NCBI GenBank assembly: GCA_013396995.1
Contig: VWZP01001727.1
Coordinates: forward strand, 926,009-990,008
Source of the DNA: Dicaeum eximium
Taxonomy: Eukaryota > Chordata > Aves > Passeriformes > Dicaeidae
Length of the DNA stretch: 64,000 bases
Direction of reading: 5' to 3'
Made by a program: the position numbers and the translations under genes
The notes under the pieces: model-generated
Databases searched by the model: none
Told to the model about the DNA's origin: nothing
The model's input: only the letters and a program-made list of their open reading frames with translations
Part shown: positions 1-12,400 of the stretch, piece by piece
Layout: each line of letters starts with the position of its first letter
Position numbering within the stretch: the stretch's first letter is position 1

Positions 1-3000
1 TTTGCATCTGATTCCTACAGTATCAGGACACAAAACCAAGTCTCCATCAGCATACTTCCCACTATCAATTATCACATAAAAATAATTAGGCTCCTCTCTA
101 AGTTAATCTTCTCTCCAACTTTTCGTGTGTCTGAGTAATTTTTAGTTTATTCCTGATCACTGTAGAATCCTATAGCACCACTAATATTCTCCAATATAAC
201 ATTATTGATATGAAAAATAAAATGCATTTATTTCCCCCAACTGACACAGACAGTTGGGTCTTCAGGTAGGGCTGTGAAGCACTGTTAATCCAAGCAAATA
301 ATAGCTCAATCATTCAAATACGTTTATTTTCTAAGACATAATACAATCATAAAGCAGCATTTTTAGGGCTTTCATGGTTTTTAATCACCTTTAGGATTCT
401 TCTTCCTTAAAAACCATTATACACTTCACAGAAAAAATATTGTCTATCATGTCAAGCCTGACATTTTCAACAGCAGTATAACAAAGGAAATTAGAATCTC
501 TGGAATGAAATATCACCTTTCTAGACTCCCTTACTATTTAGTGTTGTAAGGTTTTACATTCCAAAATCTGCACCATGGACCATAAGAGAGGAATGATTAG
601 ATCTTCAAACAATACTGCTTTCCACAGGGATTTTTTACGAAGTTTTTCTGTTATAGTGGTTCCAGAAGAGTTAAGGAATGCAGTACTTCTGCTTTGGGCA
701 CAATTTATTTCAGTGCTAAAGAAGAACAGGACACACCATTCAGCCTACTAGAAGTACCATTATGACTATCTGCATAGAACCAAACACATTAATCCAGAAT
801 CCATGCTAAAAACTCTGCTGGTACAAAATACCTGGAGATCACATGACAGGAAGCTATACTAGCCTTTCCAGTGATGTGCATCTCTACTTTTTTTTTTTTG
901 TTTCAGAAAGATTTTTGTCTTACAGTGAAGCTTCCTGTTAGTCAAAACCAGTACTTATATCCCCAAAGTAGGCTGTTCTTTACAAAGTTAACTAAGATAA
1001 AATTAAAACTCTGAATATAAAAGATTCCAGTGTGCACCGGTCATGTTTTTCTTTTAACAGATGGGTACTGTTTCATGATAAAAAAATGTTTGCATTGAAT
1101 GTATTAAGATTAATTATTAATGAGGAAGCAAGTATATTTTCATAGGGCTATAGTTGCAGGATTCAGTTGAAACATGAATGTTTCAGTTTGCTCAGTGGAT
1201 TAAGTTAAAATACATCTAGTTTAAAACTAAGTTTAGGGCAGCTGTTAATGTGAATTACTAATGTCTTACTTGCTGCATTAGTTCAGAGCTGTTTATATTA
1301 CTACCACTGTACAACTTCTTCTATGCAACTATTCTATGCCACTGTACTATTTATGACATGACTTCCAAAAAGCAAAGCATTATGGAAGGAGGAAAAACAT
1401 GACATTACAAAATAAATCTTCTAAATGTATACCTTCTAAAGAAATATCAATTTAAAACAGTTCTTTCTCTGGGCAATTTTTCCATCTGCTTGATCATAGC
1501 TGTGGCATAAAGTTCAATGGGACATGAACTCCACTGACCCAGGTCAGTTCCCCAATGAGTCAACATGCTGAAGCAGCATTCTGAAATCTGGCACTCTGTG
1601 TCACAGCTTGAAACACAAGTGGCAACAACTCACACACAAAAGGCTAAAACAAAGTGTCAGAAGAAAGTACTTTCCCTACTATCATATTCTTAATTCACAA
1701 GTATATTTGGAATACAAAGCTGCCAACAGACTGAAGCAGATCACCTAAAATGATGTTTCACATAAAAGTATTTCTAGATTCTAACAGAAACATTTGTTAG
1801 AACACCACCAGCAAGGACAATTTACAGCTGGTGATGCACTTTGCACACCAGCTCTCCTGGTTGTGCATGATGTCAGTTGGAGTGCCCACACATACAGCTG
1901 CTGGGAACATGTAGATTTCTATCTCTTGGAGGGATTTCCAAGACACTTGGCAGACAGCCATGCCCCTGCTCTTCCCTTGCCCTGGACAGCAGAGCTGGCA
2001 GGTGCAGAGGTGACAGCTTGCTGAGCCAGCCCTCCTAACTCCATGCAGCAGGAGTCCAGGACACAGCGTGTGCTGAGGCTCCACTTCTGCTGATAAGCCA
2101 AGCTCCAGCTCTGTAAAGAGGAACTAATTACCCTGGACTCAGAGAGTTTGTGCTGGGCATACATGAAAGTTACACAGCACACCCAAATGTCCTGTTTAGA
2201 AGGCTACCCATGAGAATACCAGCATGCTATTCTCATCATATCAGAATATCACCGCAGCAACAGTGGGGGTTTTTTGTTCCAGGAGAAACACCTTCTTGGA
2301 AAATGTTAAGGTTTCTTCTATTTTCTGCCTTATAAAAGAAGAAGATATTTAATTAATTTTAAAGTTGGCACTGACTAATATCTCAATTAACAGCACTGAA
2401 ATCCCTCATGGTACTATTCTGTGTGTATTTCCTAAATAATATTGGAACATGCCACTAAGAACTAAGATAATATTGATCATGTCCACAATATGCTGAATAA
2501 GCAGCTTCAAGTTTGCTTAGAAATTGCTGGTAAGTAAGCAAGCTTAATAGAAAAAACTGCTTAAAAGACTTAAGAACTGCTTAACAGAAAATCTATTTGA
2601 ATTCACTTACCAAATAACAGCCTAAAATTAAGAGAAAAAGTGAAGAATGTTTTTAATGCATTAAGACAAAGTTGCCTTTTCTGTTTCACACAATAATATA
2701 ACTCTACAGATAAACACAACACTATAACCACATTCAAATGCTTTTATAAAAAGACTCCTTGGATTCTTGGTCCTGCAAGCTCAGCTCTGTTTCAAAATGG
2801 AAAATGATTATATTTCTAGGTTAATGATAAATGATTTTTCAGCTGAAACCTGGAACCAAACTTCCATCATCAGACATGCTAAATAAAATAGCATCCAGCT
2901 GACTTTGTATGTGGTTTCTATTGGAAAAAGAGTCACTCCACAAGTCTGATTCATATCCTATATGTATTTGTACATTAGATTCATACATTTCAAACATTCA

Positions 3001-3299
3001 CACACTTTCAGATAACAGCACAGTAGTGATATCAGAAACATCTAAATTCCTCTTAAAATGATTTAGAAATTTCAGTACTGAGCAATAGATGTGCTCTCGT
3101 GTGCAGAGGAGTAAAAACACATACTTGAACCCAAGATTCTCCAGTTCCTGAACTGTTATCTCCAAGAGAGTAAACCTCTAGAGTACATCTCCACATGACA
3201 CATTTATCTAAAGTGGCTGCACACATATAATGACGGCTTTTGTTTAGTGATCATGGTCATTCTGAGTTTGTTTAAATACTGCAGCCAAATGCTTATAAA
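1..3299. other. RPAP2 3' UTR and downstream flank, no supported gene
   Basis: This AT-rich DNA contains only short chance frames. The minus-strand AATAAA hexamers I could find are at 328-323 and 232-227, so either a variant signal is used near the RPAP2 stop or the 3' UTR is about 3 kb. A phase-compatible 58-codon open segment at 715-538 is discussed among the findings. The GC-richer patch at about 1840-2100 has short open frames on both strands, but no similarity that I recognise. Confidence 0.5.
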
Positions 3300-3480
3300 C
3301 TAATCCCAGAACATTTTGAAATGCTTCAAAGCTTTTAGTGGGGAAACCTCTTGCATAGGCTTTGCAGATGAAGCTGACCACAGTTCACTGGAACCAGCCA
3401 GCTCAGATAAGTAAGATGAAAGCAGACATTTCCTGAAAATATCTTGAAAGCTTTCCATTAGTCTGTGCCAGGGGTATACA
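3300..3480 (-). other. RPAP2: RPAP2 candidate terminal coding exon
   Basis: It follows a strong acceptor (CTTTCTGTTTTTAG) in exactly the phase left by the 6954-7022 exon and runs 59 codons to TAG at 3302-3300. The start is V-Y-P-W-H-R-L-M-E-S-F-Q-D-I-F-R-K, then LLSSYLSELAGSSEL. Set against the human end that I recall, shared positions include the Pro near the start, the S-x-Q-(E/D)-x-(V/I)-F step, and the L-x-E-L followed by E-x-L. Identity is low, so this rests on phase, acceptor and pattern. I saw no AATAAA within about 650 nt downstream; ATTAAA variants lie at 2657-2652 and 2353-2348. Confidence 0.66.
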
Positions 3481-6400
3481 CTAAAAACAGAAAGTGCCCA
3501 TGCTTGTATAGCAACCAATCCTCCCACTGCTTTCTCCATTCTTCCTTGAACTACTGTATTTATATCTATTTATCTGCTTCATTTGGTATCTTGCAAAGTT
3601 CTTTGGCAGAAAAAGATGCAGCTTCTGCATTCTAGTTTACAATACATTATGAAGCAGCTATTACTAGAACAAAAAATTCTATTTAACATACTAAACAATG
3701 TAACAAGAAGAAACCAAAATCTGCCAATGCCAAAATGACTACAAATTACAAATAAGTAAGAAATGTGATGTACAGGTAATTTTTAAGAGTCACCCACTCC
3801 ACGACAGGCATGAATACCACTGTTTGAACATAAAGCTCTGGCTGTCAAAGTGTACTCTGTTAACAAGGTCGATTCAGCATTGCTGAATGTGCTATATTCA
3901 TAGGAGTGCCTCAGGCTAGATTTTCAATAAAGGCAGAGACTGGCTGTGTTCATATTTTACACAATAATTTGATTGAATAAAAACAACTGTTCACTAGGAA
4001 CATGAAATACTCCACTGTTGAAATCTCCAGCATTTTATCCTTTGAGACATGTCACACTGTCCAGTTCCAGGCACTTTATTTCAATGAATGAGAAGCCCAG
4101 GTTTCTTTCGTAGTCAGTAGACTCAAGGGCACATAAGTACTTTCAGCAGCTTTTCAAGGACCTGCAGACTGTGAAGTGTGCCTAGGGTCTTATTTAAACA
4201 CCAAAATTAGGCATTAATGATATCCATCATGGTGTAATATATACAATGAGTTAATATGCACACTCAACCAATGAGGGGAGAGCATGATCACACCATAACA
4301 CACTAGAATTCAATACAGCAGTAATGCTAACTTTATTCTGTCCAGTTCCTTACCACAAAAAGGGCTGGGGCACTCTGCAAGTGCAATGTGAAGTTAAGTA
4401 CACCAAGTCCTCAGCACACACTAGCCATATATGTTTGAGAAGGAAGTGGTGAGCCACAACATTGATGTACAAAATAGGGTGCAAGCAAAGTCCAACAGTT
4501 GCTACGTGAAACAAAACAACCTTGCCCCCTTAAATACAAAACAAAAAATACTTGAAGTCTTACATTTTTTTTGAGGTATACCTTGAAACCCATGCTCACT
4601 CTGCCTTCTTGCAATCCCTGCACCCTGGGATACCTGTAGTATAGTCTGGCACCCACCTGGGAAGGGCAAGCATTATCCTCTACCAGGGTGCTGCTTATGC
4701 AGCTTTACTGGGTAGTGGTAGCAGTAAAATGGTTGTCCTAGGTCTGAAACCAGGTCAAGACCTGTGAATAAATGTGAAAGCGTGGCTGAAGCTACTAAAG
4801 ACCCACTCTGACTCAGGCCTCACACAACTCTATAATCTAAATAACATTAGAAGTGCCCTACAATGTGCATCATGTCTCAGCACAGCTAAAGGAGAAGGGT
4901 GTAATTCTTTTTATGAGAATTATTAGCAATATATGACAGGTTCCTCGGCAGACTGCAGGAGGTGAGAAAGGGCCTGAGTGAGGAGCTGTGAGGGGTTGTC
5001 CACGTCCTCAGTAGCCTTTCCCTGCACAGTCCTGGCTTCCACTAAATACTCAAGCTTGATTAGAATTTCCAAATAATTAAATGTTCTACTTTAATCTTTC
5101 TGGAAATAATGTAACATGCGTCATCCTGTTAGAGGAATCTTAACACTCATTCTATCCCATCTACATTCTTCCACATTCTCTCCTAAGAGGCAGCTGAGAG
5201 AAGTTATTAAAAATCTCAAGATCATGAGCTTGCAAGAATCTTACAATAAGCAGAAATCAGCAGCAGATTTATTTATGATTTCACTAGTATTACAAATAAA
5301 ATCTACTCTTTTTAATGATCAAATGTAATTCATTTCTTTAGGGATGGATCTTTAGTAAGCAAAGGTAAAAAGAAACATGATTCTCTGCTTATCCTGAGTG
5401 CTACCAGGACTGCCTACTACTTGTATAACATTTTTAAGCAGCTGTAAAACAATCATTACTTATGTAAACATTTACAGCTCATCATATGCAGAGACCAGCT
5501 ACATATTTTAACTTCTGATCAAAAAGAGACACCATTTCCTTAGCTGTACAGAAACTACTTGAAAAATTCATAAGATCTGTTTCACAAATTATCAATTCGA
5601 CCATAAGAATATATAGTAAAAATGACAAAAGATTTGTTCTTATAGTTGATAAAAAATTTATGCCAAGGCATTCAAGTAAAGTTACTTTCTGTGTTCTGAT
5701 TTAATGAATCATTTGAGCGGTATCTGGCTGGGTGACACAGATGCAAGGCTCGCTGAAGCCTGCTCTAATGCCTGCTGGTACCATCTTCCTTGGGACAGCA
5801 GAGCCAGAACAATGTGTCAGACTGAAGTAATATCAAGGAAAGTAAGTGCAGTGCTGGGCATGCCATGAGCCTGGCCTACAATACTTCCTGACCTGTGAAT
5901 GTCTGTAAGTACCTCTGTCCTACGGGCTCCAGTGATCCAAGAAGCCCAAAAGAAGCAGCAGCAGTGCAGTCATGAACAGACACTGAAATAAAGATTTTTG
6001 CAATCTCGTAATTCAAGCTCAAGACATACAAAGATTGGTTGATGGTTTAACCCTAATGGAAAGCAGAGCCTGACACTGTGAAACCACCAGTGATTTCTTA
6101 AACATTTAACATTAGTTCACCTTTTAATACAAATTTGTGTCTGTTTAACACACTGCAAAGTTTGTGTCTTTAACTTCAGAAATGTACATGAATTTGTAAA
6201 ATACAAATTAAGGAACTCATTTGATGCATATGAATACAGCTTTTATAGATCATGCTTCTGTGTAGAAGTTTACTGAAAGACACTGTAATACAATCAGGCT
6301 TCCCACTGGGGAAATCATTGTAAAGAATTTAATTCTACAGTAAGTAAAACAAAGCTAAGGAGGACTGTAAGCACTGTAAGTACTTAACCAACAAAGCTAA

Positions 6401-9400
6401 TCCTCATAAAAATAAAATACTTGGTCCCAGTATTCCTTGGGAGGAATTCTCCTGCTAAAAGAGATTTCCCCTCTAAAAGACGTTTGCTAGAATTCTAATA
6501 CCTATTTAGAAGCACACGTATCTTTACAGAAATAATCTGAGTTTAGTCATAAAAATTAAATCTTTTAAGAAATTAGAAGCAAAATGAGAAATGAAAAGCC
6601 TAACAGTTATGCCAAATCCAAATAATACAATATACATGTCATTTTGTCCTAATGTCAGAGAGGGGAAGAATATATATCAGCAGCAAATGGAGGAGGGTGA
6701 ATTATATTCCTACTTCATCCTGCAAGGCCTCTTTAAAACCCCCTGAAGCTTGGCTTTTCTTTTGCTTAGCATAAATATGTCCATTGATAACATTTGATGC
6801 AAGGGGGACAATTCTGTTTTGTCAAGAAAATTTTGTTCATTTGCATGAAAGAAATATTTCTATTGATTCCATATTTAGTTCCATGAAATCTTTTACCTGA
6901 AAATTCTTGTTCCAATAGGCACATAAGAATATTTGACATTTAAGGGTACTTACACAGATAACAAAACAATAGCAATGAGAGTCCATTCAGGCATTTTGTG
7001 AATAATATTTCTGTTCGTTAACCTGAAAAATAATTTTTAAAAAATCAGTACATTTAAGAATAAAAGTAAACAGGTTTTAACAGCTGAATTTTAAGTCTAC
7101 CATTAATACACTGAGTTATAAAGAAGTAATTACAGCTGTATCTGAGCAATTCACCAGCTCTCAAGCTTCTGTCATCGTCTAATGGAGCAACTGCAGAATT
7201 TCCAATGTCCTCTTTTATTTGTATGAAAGTGGGATGGAGAAGACTGAACAGAAGCTATTTCTTTTAAATTGCTCACAAATAGTCCTGGCTGCTGTGAGGG
7301 CCTATCTCTCACTCAAACCCCATGGAAATTCTCCAGAACTGCACACAAGTTTCTGAAAAGATGGACCTTCTTACACTTTGTTTCCCTCCTGTTAGCTTCA
7401 TATCCAGATTTGCTGTTAAAGCTGATGTGGACACAGACAGAATTTTATCAGGTGGCAGAGACCATTCTCTGATGATTCTTGTTTTTAAAATGGAAATCCA
7501 GAATTCTAACTTATGCAATAGGAGCCAGAGCAAATCTAAGAGCCATATAAATATAAATATAAATGAGGTGTTAATAAAGAGCCACATGGGTGTTCAACTA
7601 AAGTGCTGCTGCACTGAATACCAGCTGACCCCTTCAGCTGAACTGCCTAAAAAACTGGATCTGCTTTAAGTCAAGTACTAATCTGTGTTAAAACAATTCA
7701 TCTGTGAATTGCTGTCTCAATTTAGGCATGACCCTTGGTATTCAAAACAAGCAATTTCATGGAAAAGTCCCAGTCAAAAATGAAGCTGTGGCTAGGCAGG
7801 CACTCAAAAGATCCAGCAGAATTAAGTGTATTGAGAAAGATGGCACCATCCAACAGATAAACTGAGGGGCAGGTGCCTCCCTGTGTTTGCTTCCTTCTTG
7901 CTTTCAGTTTCCTGTCCGTGCCCTTGCACAAATTCAGATCCAGAATGAAGACACCCTGTCACTCATACCCACTCCTACAGGCACTGGTGAGGATAGTTCA
8001 TTTCCAGCAAGCTCCTGTCTGGCAACAAATTCAAATCCAGGGTTTTCTTCCTCAGTAAGATTACTTTAAAAAAAAATTACTTTGGGCAAGTGTATAGTTA
8101 CCCAAAAAAAGGCTAAATTTTGAAAAAGCAAATGTACTTGTCATTGTTAAAATTCAAATTCTAATAATTAATTCCCTAAAATTATACTCAAACTGGTCAT
8201 TAAAATGTAGTTATCCGTAAGATCTTTTATAGTATTTGTCTGCATTTCTCTATTTCAGAAAGATATTACAAATTAATAAAATAAATTTGCAATGATCAAA
8301 GCAATATTAACCCATTTTTCTCCTCAAATCTCCAAGTCAAACCAAAATAAGATATTGAAGCAATAATTACTCAAGTAGTGTCTCAACAATCTGAGTTTTG
8401 TTCAATTATGAGAGGAAAAACAATGTTTTGCACTACATACACAGGAATTGTCACATCAAACCAGAACCAACAGTTCTGGCAAACACTGATTATATTTGTT
8501 ATTAAAAGGTTCATTTTAGCAATTGTTATTTGAAATAGCTACTGATTTAGCTGGCAACAAAGTTTGTACCTGGTGAACTGTTACATTTTTCTGGCTACAG
8601 AATAAGAGACAAAACAAAGGCTGAACATCTTGACTCAACACTGATGACAGTGATAAACACTACCAAGAAATGCCTGATGGAATCATCTTGACAGGCAATT
8701 CATATGTAACATTCCAGTTAATCTGTTATGATGAGACATAATGAAAGAGACAGCTCCATGCCACCTGGGGAAACTCTGTCAAATAGAGAAAGCAGCTTTA
8801 TTTCAATGCTTTACAAGGAGTTATTATTGATTAGAGCACAGGAAGGTGTCATTCTTGTACACAAACCGAGAGATGCAGTTATTTGTGTCAATTAACTCTT
8901 ATTCAATGTTAGTATTGATTGGCAAGGTCTGAACACTAGTCATTGCCATCAATATGCTATTTCTGAAGGAGGTAGTCAAAAGACACAGATAACCAGCAGG
9001 ACACAGCAGTATGGATCTGCTGATGTACTACAGTCACTGCACTGCATGAACAGTCAGGCTTCTGCAACTGAGTAACCTCTCAGTATAACACCTGTACTAG
9101 AACACTTGTGCAGCTGGAAAAAAAACATTTCAGAGAGATCAGAGTAAAGCAAGCAACCTACAGGTGTGAAGCCTTAAATAATAAGGAGCAGTGGAAGGGC
9201 AGTCGCTTTCAAACAAGCTCTGTGTCAACACCAAGGCCTCTGAAGAGCAAAGCTTTCAGAAAACAGAGAACTGCAGGGCCTCTGTAAAAATGGTTCAATA
9301 ATTCTTTGTCTTGCCTCTAGCCAAAACTGTTACTTCAGAACAATCCATGAAAGAGGTCATTTGATTTTTGTCCTAAAAATACAGCATGGAAATGTTAAAA

Positions 9401-12400
9401 CTGCACAAAACTTTGTGTGTGTGATTTGAGTTTTGCAGTGAAATCTTTTCTCTTTAAGATTTTGGCCAAATTCTCCCTCACCTACCTAGAGAAAGAAAAC
9501 AATATGCAGCTGCCCAAAACGGAATGTGCCCACTTTCTTGGCCTGTGTAGGGCAGAATATGCAAACTAGGAAAGTTGGATGATCCCAAATAGCTGTGTGG
9601 GTTGCTTAGTTGCTGGTTTGTGGGTCTTGTGGTTCACTCCAGCAAAACACGCTGCAGCCACCCAGCAGGAGCCACGTGGTTTTCACACTGTGAGGGAGCC
9701 TGACTGAGCACATGGATCCAGTGGCAGAAGCTTCCAGGATAAAGGACTAAAGAGTAAGATGCATAAAAATTCCACCTCAAATGACCTCCTGGTAAGTGAC
9801 CAGTGCCCAGCCTGCAAAGCAAGGGAAGTCCAATAAGGAAATTGTAGGAATCCGGAGTAAATAACAGCAGGAAACCCAGCATCTCTGCAAATCCAGCACT
9901 TTCCTTCCTACATCCAGATTCCAGCTATGGGCATCTATAACTGCAGTTCAAGAATCTGCCCATTCTCTAAACCAGGAAACTGACTTCATGGGATTAGAAT
10001 GCAAAGTTGGGACTTTAGGGGACCTCAGCTATCTGTATTTTTTCCAAAACTTGCACTAAGATGAGTGAAGTTTAACTAAACCAGGGCAGCACAGGCAAAT
10101 ACTGAAGCATATATTGTTTTTCTTTAGGTTTCAACTAGACCAATTTAACCATAAAAGACAGCTTTTCTACCTCCTGGAAAACAGCAACAGATTTACATAC
10201 CGCCATATCATTTAGTTTGATGACAACCAGCAAAAGTAAGTTACTATTTAACTTTAGGCTTCCTTTGAGAGAAGCCTAATTACTTGAGGAAAAAGTCATT
10301 AACATCCTGATACTCCCTCATTTCCACACAGAGCTTTGTCTATGACCAAGTACTACTGATTGACTTGAAACCCAGAACTTAAAATTCCACTTAACAAGGG
10401 TAATAGGTAAAATTGGTATAAATAAGTGTATATACCAGATAGCATACATTTGTGATACATACTTAAAAGCTAAAAGACTGTCTTGAACACATGATAAAAC
10501 CAAGTTGTAACAAGAAGTCTTGAACACATCCACATCTGATCCATTGGTAGAGTTTGATATCAATTATAAGCTCCATAATGGGAATTAAAATACTCGCAAT
10601 CATAAAACACAGAGGGAATCCTATTTTCAAAAAGAAGTAATATGCCTTAAAATAACCCAACCACACATTCAAAATCATTTCTCCTCAATTTTTATATAAG
10701 AAGCTAATTTTCTCTTGATCTTTTAACAAAGTGCCCTTACACACTCTGGAGAATTATTTGACATCTCAGTTTTCGTAACAAAAGCTTACAGGCACTGAGG
10801 GACTTTGTTTAGGAAGAGCTCTAACCATTCTAAAATGTCTCTTGAGATCTCTCTAGTGTGTTTCTTAGCAGTGGTGATTGAATAAAATGCTGCCCAAAGG
10901 AGGCTGAACTGCAAGTGTTCCTTTAAAAACCAATGGAGCTGAAAATCGTTGTTGCTTAGTTCACCACATGCTCTTTTACCCTTCTTCAGCTAAGCTCTAC
11001 TACAGCCATGTGTTTTATCTACTACCCTCTTTGGCAAGCCTGAAATATCTTCAGTACAAAAAGCAGGAAAGAGCACGAGCATTTATCAGTGCTCCTCCAT
11101 TGTCATTAAGCATTTGAACCACATTAACAAAGAAATTAACATTTGAATTTCTATACCCTGTAAATACAAATACTATTTAAAATTTATCCCAAGTCTCCCT
11201 GCCAAAGCATTCAATTCAAAACTTAAGAGATCACTAATATTAAATAAACTTAAACCTACACCCCAAACTGGAGATTCGAGTCTATGCCTTCATCTTCATA
11301 TCCATGAGCTAGCTCTTGTGTACCAACAGACCCTTCCACATGAGTAATGCATGACAGAAAAAGGGCCCAAAGGTTTTCATTACTTCCCTATTTCCTGTAT
11401 TTTTATATTATTTTGCTATCAGTGACAACAAAACTCCAGTTATTTTGAGATTTGTATTGTATCAAGGCTTTTAAAATTCTTGTATAGTGCCCACAAATGT
11501 CTTTAACTATCCCCCACCCAGAATTCTGAATTTCTAAGCAACTGATCTGGAATCTTCACAGTAAGAGAACTCCAAGAAGTTGCTACCATTACCTTCAACT
11601 TACTGCCTAACAAAAAAGACACAAAAATAAACTCACAAAGTGTTATCTAATAGATCAAAACAGATTAAGAGAGACCTTTAAATTATGATTAATTACTGCT
11701 GCATGAACTAGGTATTGGGTTCAAGTCCAAATGAATTTGATTTGGTTCTATTCTGTAAACTCACAAGTGTGTGTGTATATACATACATATACATGTATGT
11801 GTTTTAGAAGTCTATTTTGGTTTCAAGTCTCATTTGCTATAAACCACTGAAAACTTTATATTCATGTCCCATTGTCTTCGGGGCAAAATTATTAATAGCA
11901 AAAATTATTTAAAATACAAGCTCTGTTTTTGAGAACCTCTGGGCCTTCTTAAATAATCAATCATAAAAAAGTAGTTTAAAAGACACCAAATGTAGTTTCT
12001 CCAGTTTTATCAATCCATAAGCTTAAGTGACTATTAAGCATTTAAACTGCAGAGCAATGAAACTGTTTTAAGACACAAAGATCTTACTCAAACAATAGGT
12101 ATCTAAACAGTATACACAAAAATATTTTCACTGGTTTCAGTGGTGTTGCTAAAATAAAAAGTGAGTCAGAACTTAAAGGACTGCAATCACAGAAACAAAT
12201 TCAAATAGTATCAATGTTTTTATTTAAAAAAGGTCATGCACAGTTACCAGAAAGGAGGAGAGAATCTTCCACAGTAAGAAATCTTGCACAGAGACATTTG
12301 TGTTTCAGTGGTATCCTTCCAGATATTGCATAAATCATAAGGAATTGGGCAGAGCTGGGTTTCTATTCACCCAAGCCCAGATTCCTTGTGGCAAATGCTA

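Noticed and set aside
7322..7669. 115-codon plus-strand frame in an RPAP2 intron
   Set aside because: It overlaps equally long frames on both strands and resembles no protein that I know.
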